A DNA stretch of 64,000 nucleotides. It comes from Rhodococcus jostii RHA1 (GTDB taxonomy: Bacteria; Actinomycetota; Actinomycetes; Mycobacteriales; Mycobacteriaceae). The notes under the pieces were generated by a model, which saw nothing but the letters and a program-made list of their open reading frames with translations, was not told the origin of the DNA and searched no databases. Shown here one piece after another: positions 1 through 8,833 of the stretch (position 1 is its first letter; every line of letters starts with the position of its first letter). The position numbers and the translations under genes were made by a program. The DNA lies in the NCBI RefSeq assembly GCF_000014565.1, contig NC_008269.1, positions 744,001 through 808,000 on the forward strand. The letters are read 5' to 3'.

Positions 1-1
1 C

Positions 2-181
2 CCGCTGCTCGAAGGCGACCCCGTCTACGGCGGCGGCCGCATCGACCTGCGGACCGGCGACGCCTGGCCGGCAATGATCGCGGACGATCACTTGACCGAC
101 GACGACCCCGTGTGGTTCGGCAATCGCCGACGACGACCCCGAGTGGTTCGGCACTTCGCATCTCGGTCCTCCTCGGAGTGA
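2..181 (+). CDS. Partial hypothetical ORF, 5' end outside window
   Basis: An open frame runs in from the left edge and stops at 179-181. The visible part contains the run YGGGRIDLRTGDAWP, which I do not recognise. A 31-bp tandem duplication (97-153) shifts the frame. With one unit removed, the frame would stay open to about 430, so the present stop may be a result of the duplication. The far part of that longer frame lies opposite a minus-strand ORF (195-446), and only one of the two can be real there. Confidence 0.3.
   Translation, partial: PLLEGDPVYGGGRIDLRTGDAWPAMIADDHLTDDDPVWFGNRRRRPRVVRHFASRSSSE
97..153 (+). repeat. Imperfect 31-bp-period tandem duplication
   Basis: Positions 97-122 and 128-153 are the same 26 bases with one mismatch, offset by 31 bases. 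Because 31 is not a multiple of three, the duplication changes the reading frame of the partial ORF that contains it. Confidence 0.8.
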
Positions 182-194
182 GTTCGGTGTCCGT

Positions 195-446
195 TCACTG
201 CGTCGGATTCTTGCGACAACGCAGTCGGTCACGGTAGTCGTGCAGCCGGACCACCCCCGAGTGCTCGTGGTCCACGAACAGCAAACTCTCGTCCCGGAGA
301 ACCCGGGCGGCGATGCGATCGCACCGATAGGCGAACACCCCGACATGTTCGGAAGCGGTGACGTCCTCCGCCAGCCGCAGGGGAAGGCGCGCAAACCGGT
401 AGCCGAGTCTCAGCGCGCTCAGCGGTAGCGACATCATCGTCGTCAT
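195..446 (-). CDS. Hypothetical protein, 83 aa
   Basis: Minus-strand ORF starting MTTMMSLPLSALRLGYRFAR. The N-terminal third is hydrophobic and basic and could be an amphipathic or membrane-associated helix. The rest is charged. No family is recognised. It overlaps the plus-strand frame that would result from removing the 31-bp duplication. Support is limited to length, start codon and plausible composition. Confidence 0.3.
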   Translation of the reverse strand: MTTMMSLPLSALRLGYRFARLPLRLAEDVTASEHVGVFAYRCDRIAARVLRDESLLFVDHEHSGVVRLHDYRDRLRCRKNPTQ

Positions 447-687
447 TTCACGATGCTAGGCCGGGGCTGCGGCCAGTGGACGAATCAACCCGCCGCCGGG
501 CGGGGTCGGCGGGAAGGGGCAGCTGGGCTTGCGTCGCGCCGCGGCTGGACGCTGACGCCGGGGACATCGTTTGGTGGCGGCGCATAGAGGAGAGCTGCGC
601 CTGAGGCTGAACGGCAGCGATTCAGCAGCCCCGCTGCAGCTTGGTGTGTGCCGCGATCGACAAAAGGGTCGACGCGGGCCGACGTGG

Positions 688-2565
688 TTACTGGTGCGTG
701 AAGAGTGTCTCGATGAGCGCGGCCGCGGATGCGGTCTTCGCCGCCGTTTTCGTGGTCGCGTCGGCGGTGGCGATGTGGCCGGCGAGGTGCACGGTGGCGG
801 TGAAGCGGGGTGCGTGCGCGGGCCCGTCGATGTGAAACTCCCACTCGGGCGGAGCCTGATGGTTGTTCTGGGCGAGACTCATCAGCCAGGCGGTGGGGTT
901 GGACAGTGCCTTGGATTTCTTTGCCCCGTCCAGGTTCAGGGCGGCCGGAGTGGTCGTCCGGTGCGGTTCCGCTGAGGAGGCGGGACCGGCAACCATCGGC
1001 GCCGACAGGGGAGCCGTTGGCTCCGGGGATGGCTCGGTGACAGGCCATACCGGTTCCGTGTCAGGGTGGTCGGTACCGGTCAGCTGCGCACGCACTGCCG
1101 CCCAGATGGCGGCCTGTTCGGCCGGCTTCTTGGCGGCCGCGATCGCCCACGGCCCGCGGACGCCGAGGTGGGTCGCGCGGGCGGCGAACAGTGGATGGTG
1201 GTCGCTGCCGTTGCGCCGGATCTCGAGGTCGGTGGGCGGTTGATCAGGGTGGGATTGCCGCCACACCGACGCCACGCTGGGACCCGTCTCCGGATGGGTG
1301 TCGGCGAGGGTGTCCAGGACGCGGAGTTGGAGGGGAAGCCAGGTGGGGTCGGCGGCGTCGATCAGGACCGCGACGTCCGGGGCGGTCAGCAGGTCGGCGT
1401 CGACACGGCGGGCGAGCTCGGCGGCGAGTTCGCCCCGAAGTAGTCCGGCGGCTGCGGATTTGAGCACCTTGTGGAAGGTGCGGGCATCGAGGGCGGTGAG
1501 ATCGCGTGCCGCCTCTTGGGCGACGATGCGTTGGTCGGCGTGTTTGAAGTGATTCTTCTTCGCCTCCCGGGCGGCACGGGTGCGCCGGTTCAGGTCCGCA
1601 CCGAGGGCAGCGAGCTGCTCACCGGTGTAGGGGGCGGGGGAGTGGTCGAGGTGGGCGAAGATGATCCGCTGGTTGATCAGGTCGGCCACCCGGCGAAGCG
1701 GTGAGGTGACATGGGTGTAAGCGCTGAGGCGTAATCCGTAGTGGCCGTGCACCGTCGGATCGTAGGTCGCGGCCCGCAGCGTCGACAGCAGCCGCCCGCG
1801 GAGTTTCGCGAACAGGTCCGGGTCTCCGGCCGCGGCGGCGATCTCTTGCATCAGCTCGTCGGTGCTGCCGGCGACCGGGTTGGTGCGGTGGTTGCGGAAC
1901 AGGATCGGCAACCCCCGCTCGATACACCAGAGGGCGACGGCCTCGTTGGTGGCGATCATCAGCTCCTGCACGATGATGTAGGCGACGGTCCGCAGTTCGG
2001 CGGCGATCGCGACGATGGCGCCGTCTTCGTTGGTCGCCCAGCCGCGGGTGAGGTCGTAGAACGCCAGCGCCCCACCGTCGCGGCGGGCGGTCAGCAGGGC
2101 CTGTGCGGCGGCATCCGCCGCGGCCAACTGGACATGGAGCGGATGTTCCGGGTCGGTCAGGATGCCGGGCACCTGGGCGTGATCGACGGCAATGCACCGG
2201 CCCGACGGGATCTGTCCGCGGGCGATGGTGACGTCGACCAGTCGGCCGTCGGTGGTGAGGGTGCCGGTGACCCGCAGACTGGTCCGCGCGGCTTCGGCGG
2301 TCAGGGTGGTCGCCTGTTCGGCCGTCTCGCCGAGCATCGGAATGGTGCGGTCGCGCAGGTACCGGGTCTCCGCCCGCAGGAACGCCTGCTCGTCGGCCAC
2401 CGACCCCAGTTCCACCACGTCGGCGACGCCGGCGACGTGAACCTCCACCGCCCACCCGCGGCCGCCAGCGAGCGGGGTAACGGCGAAGGCGTCGTCTCTG
2501 TCCCGCGCAGACGCGGAGTCGATCATCAGCAGCGTCGACAGGTCGGTGGCAGTCGGTGATGCCAT
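688..2565 (-). CDS. RNB-domain ribonuclease fused to a C-terminal dsRNA-binding domain
   Basis: A 625-aa protein. The N-terminus goes straight into an RNase II/R catalytic (RNB) domain: residues 15-26 read IDSASARDRDDA, with D16, D22, D24 and D25 spaced exactly like the four metal-binding aspartates of E. coli RNase II. Further on, YTHVTSPLRR is the conserved RNB arginine motif. The cold-shock domains that normally precede RNB, and the C-terminal S1 domain, are absent. After a Pro/Thr-rich linker, roughly residues 545-625 match a dsRBD: GPAHAPRFTATVHLAG, then a lysine/alanine-rich last helix. Expected activity is 3'-5' exoribonuclease, possibly directed to structured RNA; the targeting is inference. 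A decayed second copy lies at about 36.2-37.2 kb. Confidence 0.88.
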   Translation of the reverse strand: MASPTATDLSTLLMIDSASARDRDDAFAVTPLAGGRGWAVEVHVAGVADVVELGSVADEQAFLRAETRYLRDRTIPMLGETAEQATTLTAEAARTSLRVTGTLTTDGRLVDVTIARGQIPSGRCIAVDHAQVPGILTDPEHPLHVQLAAADAAAQALLTARRDGGALAFYDLTRGWATNEDGAIVAIAAELRTVAYIIVQELMIATNEAVALWCIERGLPILFRNHRTNPVAGSTDELMQEIAAAAGDPDLFAKLRGRLLSTLRAATYDPTVHGHYGLRLSAYTHVTSPLRRVADLINQRIIFAHLDHSPAPYTGEQLAALGADLNRRTRAAREAKKNHFKHADQRIVAQEAARDLTALDARTFHKVLKSAAAGLLRGELAAELARRVDADLLTAPDVAVLIDAADPTWLPLQLRVLDTLADTHPETGPSVASVWRQSHPDQPPTDLEIRRNGSDHHPLFAARATHLGVRGPWAIAAAKKPAEQAAIWAAVRAQLTGTDHPDTEPVWPVTEPSPEPTAPLSAPMVAGPASSAEPHRTTTPAALNLDGAKKSKALSNPTAWLMSLAQNNHQAPPEWEFHIDGPAHAPRFTATVHLAGHIATADATTKTAAKTASAAALIETLFTHQ

Positions 2566-2581
2566 GGTCGATACCCCCTTG

Positions 2582-3585
2582 GTTCACTACAGGTCTTCGA
2601 CGATAACCCGCTGCTGTCGCTGCGGGTCGCCGGCACACGCCGGGCCAACCCCCCAGCGTGGGGCATCCTCGTGCGAGGTCCCATGAAATGATGTGCGGTC
2701 AGCGCTGCGGGGTGTCACTACTCGGCCGACGATGGTGACGGTCTTGGCGGTGGTTCTCGCGGGGCAGCACCAGCGGGTCACGATGAGGACGCCGAGCAGG
2801 ACACGATGATGCTCCGCAATTCAGGTGCCCCGGTCTCGTGGGATGTCCTGCTCGACGTTGACGTCTCCGAGCCCCCGGGACGTGGTCGTCTGAGGTTGTG
2901 TCCGTACACGGTCACACCGCCAGCCCGCGCGGGCCTGTGATCTTGTGGAGTGGCCCACGCGGCGCGTCGGCACAAAGCCTGTCCGAAGGGGGATGCGGTC
3001 CCCATCAGGGGCGTTCCGGGGTGCACTGGAACTACACCTACGGCTATGTACCCACCGAAGGCGACCAGTCGGTGGACGTGTACGCCACGGGCAGCTGGGA
3101 TGACGTGCGGCGCGGGCGTATCGGCGGGGTTTGCTCGCCGACGACGAGTGGGACATCCTGTTCGAGGGCGCCCGCACCGCACGTCAGGCGCAGCGCCCGC
3201 ACGGCGGTGAGCGTGGCCGGAAACCACTGCGCGAAAAATTTTCTCGGCAATTGGTGCACCTGGGCCACCACGGGCACCAAGGATCGGAGCGGCAACGGCG
3301 AGACGGGATCCGGTTTCATATTGGCGTCCGCCGGTAACTGGCCGCCAACGACCCGTTGCCGAGTTTTGGGGTCGCGGCGCGCAGCCCGTCCATGGTGGCC
3401 GGGGTTTGTGGACATCGCACAGTGTCGGTGGCGACCTCTACGCTTACGTTGCACGATGGCAGGTGGTAGCGACGAATGACGCAGCCACTGTGTCCCCGGT
3501 CGTCGTGGACGCTTGCCACCGGTGTCGGATCAGTTGAGGACGGGAGATCGACATTCATTCGCACAGCCAGGACTTTTATCTTGCG
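2582..3585. other. No convincing gene; possible decayed ORFs
   Basis: About 1 kb upstream of the RNB gene has several overlapping frames on both strands but none with a recognisable family. On the plus strand, a frame around 3035-3130 (ending GSWDDVRRGRIGG) would join after a one-base shift to another starting LADDEWDILFEGARTARQ at about 3134. A frameshifted remnant is therefore possible, but I cannot name it. Confidence 0.4.
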
Positions 3586-3774
3586 GTGATGACTCGTGCC
3601 ACTGAGAAGGCTCGCACGCTCGACCGAGTGCAGTGGGCGTTCATTGCCGCCACCGGTGCCTGTGCGGTGCTCTATCTCGTGTTTGACGCGTGGTGGTGGT
3701 ATCTGGCGATGGTCTCGCGGCGGGGTCGGTTGTCGTGGCGATTTTTCAGCTCCGGGTTGTGCGAAAGGGGTTGA
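3586..3774 (+). CDS. Small putative single-pass membrane protein, possibly truncated
   Basis: 62 aa. Residues about 17-43 (WAFIAATGACAVLYLVFDAW and following) form a clear membrane segment. The tail after it is arginine- and serine-rich and looks out of frame, so this may be the start of a longer gene broken by a frameshift. No family is recognised and there is no strong ribosome binding site. Confidence 0.25.
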   Translation: MMTRATEKARTLDRVQWAFIAATGACAVLYLVFDAWWWYLAMVSRRGRLSWRFFSSGLCERG

Positions 3775-4243
3775 AGGCGGCCCGCGCGTTTCGTGCAGTC
3801 GGTTCGCCGGACTCGCAACACCTTGAGGGCTGAAGTCGGTCTTTTCAGATGTGGTGAAGGAGATCGGGCAGGGGTGAGGTGATGGTGGCGTGTGCTATCC
3901 ATATCTGTCATTGGTCACGAAATTCCCCAGGGTGAGGGGTTTGTCCGTCACGTAATTGGATTTGGCGCAATTTTCGTTATTGCTTTGGGGCGCTTAGCTA
4001 TCCGGCGTGTATGGCACGTTTGCGGAGTAGGTCGAAGTTGGCTCGCCCCCGGGGTGCCAGCATCGGCACAATCAGCCGCATGGGCCGATTGTGCGCCTGT
4101 TGTGCACAGCTCCGACGGTCTTCGCCGATAGTGCGGCCCGATTACCTCCCCGCTCATGGCCTGCCCGGCTGTCGGCCTCCATTGGCATGACACCCTGTGA
4201 CGTGACTTCACGCCCGTCGAACGTGGGGAGGACCCGCACCGCC
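3775..4243. other. Intergenic, no gene seen
   Basis: Nothing supports a coding region here. It is less GC-rich than its surroundings (for example around 3940-3990), fitting a promoter region for the two coupled genes that start at 4244. Confidence 0.4.
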
Positions 4244-4534
4244 ATGACCACCTGGACCCTCTGGATCGGCGCAGTGCTGGTCGTCGGCGGCTCGGCCGCC
4301 CAACTCTCCCGTCAGGCGGTGGCGGCACGGGTTGTCTGGGTGCTCGCCGTGCTCGCCTTCGTGGTCACGGCCGCCTCCGCGGCGTTCGCGTCCGAGGTCT
4401 CGCTGCCGCTGCTAGTGATCCTCGTGGTCGCGGTCGCGGCGACCGTCGCCCTGGTCTCCGTCACCCGGGAGCCGGCAAGGTCCGTCACCCGGGAGCAGGC
4501 AAGGTCTGCGGTCGCGCGACGGGACGCGCAGTGA
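4244..4534 (+). CDS. Small integral membrane protein with C-terminal 8-residue repeat
   Basis: 96 aa starting MTTWTLWIGAVLVVGGSAAQ. There are two or three hydrophobic segments (about residues 4-18, 25-45 and 50-68), then a charged tail containing SVTREPAR followed by SVTREQAR. The tail is encoded by a 24-bp tandem repeat at 4457-4504. I chose the ATG at 4244 because the upstream in-frame extension has poor composition. The stop overlaps the start of the next gene by 4 bases (GTGA), so the two are translationally coupled. Function unknown. Confidence 0.6.
   Translation: MTTWTLWIGAVLVVGGSAAQLSRQAVAARVVWVLAVLAFVVTAASAAFASEVSLPLLVILVVAVAATVALVSVTREPARSVTREQARSAVARRDAQ
4457..4504 (+). repeat. Two tandem 24-bp units inside a CDS
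   Basis: 4457-4480 and 4481-4504 are identical except for one base. Each adds eight residues (SVTRE, P or Q, AR) to the tail of the membrane protein without changing frame. Confidence 0.85.
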
Positions 4535-4857
4535 TCACCGCGGTCTGCGCCGTCGTTCTCGGTCTCCGGCTCGGGGGTTCCGACCTGGCGGATCGCTGGC
4601 GCACCCGCCAGGTCGGAGCGGGGCGGATCGCCGAGATCGCCGCCGGTCTCGACCGCTTCCAGTGGTGGGTGCTCGAAACCCTCTCCGACGCCCGCCAGGC
4701 GTTCTTGAACCGGAACCGCACATCAGGGGACGAACAGGTCCGGGCGTTCCTCACGGCCCGCGATGCCGCCACCAAGGTGGGCATCCCCGACGAGCTGGCG
4801 GTCTACCGGCTGGCCGACCAGATCATCCACGACCGGGACCAGCACGCCCTCATGTAG
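4531..4857 (+). CDS. Hypothetical protein, 108 aa, coupled to upstream membrane gene
   Basis: GTG start overlapping the previous stop. A short hydrophobic N-terminus (ITAVCAVVLGLRLGG) may be an anchor. The rest is mostly helical and charged, with LDRFQWWVLETLSDARQAFL and a C-terminal LADQIIHDRDQHALM. A hairpin terminator follows at 4884-4915, so the two genes form a complete small operon. I do not recognise the family. Confidence 0.6.
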   Translation: MITAVCAVVLGLRLGGSDLADRWRTRQVGAGRIAEIAAGLDRFQWWVLETLSDARQAFLNRNRTSGDEQVRAFLTARDAATKVGIPDELAVYRLADQIIHDRDQHALM

Positions 4858-4883
4858 GTAGGTCGCAACCGTCGAGACACCAG

Positions 4884-4915
4884 AACGGCCCCTGGAGAGT
4901 TCCGCAAGGGCCGTT
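4884..4915 (+). terminator. Hairpin terminator after the two-gene operon
   Basis: AACGGCCC (4884-4891) pairs with GGGCCGTT (4908-4915) across a 16-base loop, 27 bases after the stop of the upstream gene. Confidence 0.65.
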
Positions 4916-5287
4916 TGCATCAGTCACGCGTAGGAGGCCGTTGCGGCGGAGTGCCGCGGGCAGGATCGGTGGTACACCCCGCCCGAGTAGGCGTGACCGC
5001 CGTATTCGCACAAGCACATGTCCGGGGCGCTGTGTACTGTTGGCGCCGTTCCGGGAATCGCCCCCCAAACTGATTCTCGGAACTCTTGCCCCGGCGTCAC
5101 CCCCCGACGTCGGGGCACCTTAATGCCCGGCCTTGGGGTTGGACGCCATGCCGGCGACGACCGCGGGTTCGTGCAGCGGCCAGAGCCGGTGCCCTGCCGC
5201 GCCGGGCGATCCGGACGCTCAGCCACCCACGTCAGGTGCGGTGCCCGATCCCGTCAGCGGATCCCTGTCGGACACACATGTCCCGCA
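4916..5287. other. Intergenic, no gene seen
   Basis: Short frames only on both strands. It lies between the terminator and the 3' end of the broken YhcG gene. Nothing recognised. Confidence 0.4.
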
Positions 5288-5691
5288 TCACCTACCGGAT
5301 CCACGACGTGACGAGTGTTCCCGATGGGGTTGCGTCGACTGCGGGGTGTGGTCGTCGAGCTCGAGGGCGACCGCGCGCGTGAGGGCGTCCTCGGCGGGGA
5401 GCGCGGCCTGCTCGGCGGGCGAGAGATCGTAGCGGGAGACAGCGATCGGCTGGGTGGTGCCGGCCAGTGCGTACCGGACGACGGACTCGTTCTTGTCCGC
5501 CACCAGCAGCATCCCGACCGTGGGCTGGTGCTGTGGCCTGCGCAGCCGGTCCTCGACGAGGGCGACATAGAATCCGAGCTGGCCAGCGTCGCGCGGGTCG
5601 AACTTCGTGGTCTTGAGTTCGATGACCACGTACCGGAGTTGCTCGACGTGAAAGAAGAGTAAGTCGATGAAATTCCGAGGTCGGAATTTCC
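5288..5691 (-). pseudogene. YhcG/DUF1016-type nuclease, C-terminal part (split gene)
   Basis: Reading leftward from about 5680, the frame gives FIDLLFFHVEQLRYVVIELK, then TTKFDPRDAGQLGFYVALVE and DKNESVVRYALAG. This is the C-terminal PDDEXK-like half of the DUF1016 (YhcG) family: the acidic residue of FID and the E-L-K are the expected nuclease motif. The matching N-terminal half lies on the same strand at 7406-8173, and a 1.7-kb element with inverted ends separates the two. The split cuts directly through the catalytic core (at DEFF/FID), so the protein should be inactive. Confidence 0.8.
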
Positions 5692-5721
5692 TCGATTATT
5701 CCGATTCCCGGGTTATGCCGA
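5692..5721 (+). repeat. Left terminal inverted repeat
   Basis: Begins TCGATTATTCCGATTCCCGG. It matches the reverse complement of 7376-7405 at 28 of 30 positions. Confidence 0.85.
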
Positions 5722-5890
5722 TCTGCGCGTAGGCCCTGCACTGACGACGTGTTTTCGGAGCGGTTGTCGGAATAGTTCCTCAAACCGCTGACCATCTCCG
5801 GCCGATAGCGCGCTGCCGGGTCATGCCGTTGTGTTGGTTGCGGACGTTCCGATGGAGCGTCCGTGACCGTCACGATGGAAGGACGAGACC

Positions 5891-7294
5891 ATGGAACCAG
5901 CCATGTCTGTGTTGGTGGACGGAGTGTTGACGGCAGCCCGGGGTGCCGGACTGACTGAGGCATCGCTGAAGTACCAGAGGAGCTGTTGCGCGACCGTGGC
6001 ACGGTACTGCACCGACCACGCGATCGATGAGTACAACGAGCAGGTCCGCGACAGATTCCTGGCCGAAACAGGACACCCGTCTGCAGCGCGGGAACATCGG
6101 CCCGGTGTTCCGGTCGTCGCTGGAGAAGACAGCGAACATGCTGCTCGAGTTCAAGCTGGCCGGGAAGGTGGCATGGCGCAGGCGGCGTCCGATGTCGACG
6201 CAGCTGCGATCACGCTTCGAGACTGCCCTGCGCTTGTTCGACGAGTCGCTCTCGGGAACCCTGGCCGTCGGATCGGTCGAGTTGGCTGTGGGCGAGATCA
6301 GGCAACTGCTTACTCATCTACGTGACCGTGGCCATGTTGCCAGCCCCCACACCATCGAATCTGCCCGCCGCGCCTGGAACATGCTCCTGCGCCACGTCTG
6401 CGACACCGGCGGCATCCCCGTCGACAAGATCACCTTCCCGATGCTGGACCGCGCCTGCATCACCGGGTTCCTCGAACAGACACGTGCCGAACGCAACTGG
6501 ACAGCGGCAACCTACAACCAGCGCCTCGCCTGCATCCGGTCGTTCTTCGAATACGCCGCCACCGCCGAGCCGACACTCGCCATCCACCTCGCCGATCTCG
6601 CAGGCATCCCGCTGATGAAAGCGCCCGCCACCAAACCCGTCTCCCACATGAGCCAGCAAGCGATCAAAGCGCTCCTCGCCCAACCCGATCCGATCATACG
6701 GACCGGACTCCGAGACCAGTTCTTCATGATCTTGATGTATGACACCGCCGCCCGCGACGCCGAGATGCTCTCTGCCGCCATCGGAGACCTCGACGCCCAA
6801 CGTCTCACCATCGACCTACTCGGCAAGGGATCCAAACCCCGCCGCATCCCCATCACGAAGGAGACCGCCGCCCACTACCGGCGCTACACCGCCGCGTTCC
6901 ACCCTGACCCCCAGCTTGGCGACCCGCTGTTCTACACCATCCACAGCCACCGCAAGACGCGCATGTCCGACGACAACGCCGCCCGGATCATTCGCCAGCA
7001 CGCCCAAGCCGCCCACCGGAAATGCGCCGAAGTGCCCGCCGGAGCACACCCCCACATGCTGCGCCATTCCCGAGCCATGCACCTCTACCAGGCAGGCATG
7101 CCGCTCGCCCTCCTCACCGAGTGGCTCGGGCACGCCGACCCTGAGACCACACTCATCTACGCCCACGCCGACACCAAATGAAACGCCGCGCCATCCAGAA
7201 GGCCACCGCCAACGGCGCCCCGACACCCCAGCCATCCCAAGCTGTCTGGCACGACAACGAAGACATCCTCAACCGGCTACTCGGACTCAGATGA
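5891..7294 (+). pseudogene. Tyrosine-type recombinase/integrase, two frameshifts
   Basis: The reading begins at ATG 5891 after a good RBS (GGAAGGA), MEPAMSVLVDGVLTAARGAG, and runs to about 6070. There a one-base shift is needed to continue as GNIGPVFRSSLEKTANMLLE. The catalytic domain is complete: R in DTAARDAEML, HMLRHSRAMH (HxxR), LGHADPETT and the tyrosine in LIYAHAD. A second shift at about 7176 gives a premature TGA. Adding one base there restores MKRRAIQKATANG and a natural stop at 7292-7294. The intact protein would be about 465 aa. It is either a decayed recombinase or two assembly indels. Confidence 0.8.
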
Positions 7295-7375
7295 CCGCAA
7301 TATCCCTACACCCAACCAACCGAAATCAACATCATCCCAGGCTGCAAGCACAAAGCGGCCGCTCGACACCGGGCC

Positions 7376-7405
7376 TCGGAATAATCCGGGAATCGGAATA
7401 ATCGA
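7376..7405 (-). repeat. Right terminal inverted repeat
   Basis: Reverse-complement match to 5692-5721 (28 of 30). It abuts the resumed YhcG reading frame. Confidence 0.85.
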
Positions 7406-8173
7406 CAAAAAATTCATCGCCCTCGACATCGAAGTGGACCTGGCGGCCCACGAACGCGAAACCGGGGCCCAGCTCGCGAAGGGTGTCGATGATGCGTTCG
7501 ACGAGCCGATCCTCGAGCTGCCGCTCGGCGGCGTCCCCGTCGATGGCGAGGAACTTGAGCGTGAACGGATCCTTGGTGATCTGCTGAGCGAGCTCGGAAT
7601 CGGTGCGCTCGAGCGCGTGCGGGAAGTTGGACGGGGCCGCACCCTCTCGCAGGTGCAGGTGGGTCTTGATCTGGTGTGCCAGTACGGGACGACTCCAGCC
7701 GTGTGCGATGTCCTTGGCGCTGTACCAGTCGCGCAACTCGGCGTCGTCGAGCTTCTCGAGCAACTCGATGACATGCCCCCAGGGCAATTGGCCAACGGGT
7801 CGTTGACCGATTGCCTCCTGGTCGGGCCACGCCTCGGCGAACCTCCGCATGTACTTGAGGTTGGCCGACGAGAACCCCTTCGCACCGGGAAACTCTGTGC
7901 GCAGATCCGCGGAGAGCCGGGAGAGGACCTTGCTGCCCAGGGGGCCGTCTTCTGTCGCTCGATGATCGTCGCCTCGATCTGCCAGTAGAGCTTGAGCAGT
8001 TCGGTGTTCACCCGGCGCTGGGAGATGTAGCGCGCCTCGTGCACGAGCCGCTTGATGCTCTCGAGCGTGGCGCGTAGTCGGTAGCGACGGGGGAGGACAT
8101 TCCTCGAGGCTAATGGAATCGACTGACCCCGCTGGTATCGCGGGGGTGCGACCCAGGGAGGAATCTGGGCCAC
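7406..8173 (-). pseudogene. YhcG/DUF1016-type nuclease, N-terminal part (split gene, frameshifted)
   Basis: The N-terminal DUF1016 domain is recognised by ISQRRVNTELLKLYWQIEAT. A single missing G in a G-run near 7942 changes frame. After it the other frame continues as FAEAWPDQEAIGQRPVGQLP and WYSAKDIAHGWSRPVLAHQI to VHFDVEGDEFFVD, where the recombinase element interrupts. YhcG proteins are predicted PDDEXK nucleases that often travel with defence or mobile loci. The exact start is uncertain, because the first roughly 30 residues from 8173 are atypical. Two independent lesions make loss of function likely. Confidence 0.75.
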
Positions 8174-8499
8174 TGACCAGGTCTATCTGAGGATCGATGA
8201 CCGGTCGCGATGGCGAGCCGATCGAGGACAGTCCGGTTTATCGGTGTCGGTGAAACCGCTGGCCGTTGACCCACTTGCAATGGACGCCGACGATCTCCGA
8301 CCCATTCGACGTCGCGCGTTCGGGAGATAAGGGGAACCGGCGACACGACCGGAGCCCAGCACAGAGTTCAGCGTGCAAGTCTGCGCGCAACACTACGCGT
8401 AATACAGCGTGTGATGTTGCGCGTATCGACTGGTCTGGGTCCAGCGGCGGGCCGGCAACACGGACGGCGGCCACAGGGGAGCGGGCGAAGGAGCGGGGC
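8174..8499. other. Intergenic upstream of the partition-like gene
   Basis: No gene recognised. It contains the dyad at 8384-8423 described separately. Confidence 0.4.
8384..8423 (+). promoter_or_regulatory. Dyad element, candidate operator or centromere-like site
   Basis: CGCGCAACA (8384-8392) and TGTTGCGCG (8415-8423) are perfect 9-bp inverted arms around 22 bases that themselves hold ACTACGCG and CGTGTGA. It lies about 75 bases before the ribbon-helix-helix gene, where such proteins usually bind. Binding is inference. Confidence 0.45.
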
Positions 8500-8829
8500 A
8501 TGGCGCAGGTCGGAAAGCGTGGAGGCCACTCCTCGCGGCCAAACGCGGGACGCCGAACGTCGAAGCCGCACAACGATGCCCGCGAATCGGTAGGCGATCC
8601 CGTCGCCGCGGCATCCACCGAGGCGTTGACGTCGAAGCTCGAGCCCCGCAGGGTCCGGTGAAGGTGCAGCTGAACACGTGGGTGCTGCCGTCGACGGAGG
8701 CCCGGTTGAAGTGGCTGGTGGCGAACCGACAGTTCACGGTCACCAGCGTCTGTGGACGTTGCCCTGCAGGAGTTGCTCGACTGCTACGTCCCGCCGGCCG
8801 ACCCCGATGGCCGGATCAGGGAGCAGTAA
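8500..8829 (+). pseudogene. Ribbon-helix-helix, plasmid-partition-like small protein, frameshifted
   Basis: ATG 8500 after a GAAGGAG-type RBS gives MAQVGKRGGHSSRPNAGRRT, a basic N-terminal arm. A one-base shift near 8654 leads to VKVQLNTWVLPSTEARLKWL, a beta-strand plus helix of RHH type. A second shift near 8752 leads to VDVALQELLDCYVPPADPDG and the stop at 8827-8829. The next gene starts 4 bases later. Small RHH proteins of this shape accompany ParA on actinobacterial plasmids, but no ParA is visible here. Joining the three frames is my reconstruction. Confidence 0.5.
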
Positions 8830-8833
8830 AGCG

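Larger units (their letters stand above)
5692..7405 (+). mobile_element. Tyrosine-recombinase element with 30-bp inverted ends
   Basis: The element is bounded by imperfect 30-bp inverted repeats (5692-5721 and 7376-7405; 28 of 30 match) and carries one broken integrase gene. It sits inside a YhcG gene whose two halves resume on either side. Each end contains short internal repeats of TTATTCCGA type and, just outside the left end, a near-palindrome (5670-5689). A precise target duplication is not obvious; the flanks share only GTCGAT/GTCGAC-like bases. Confidence 0.75.
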
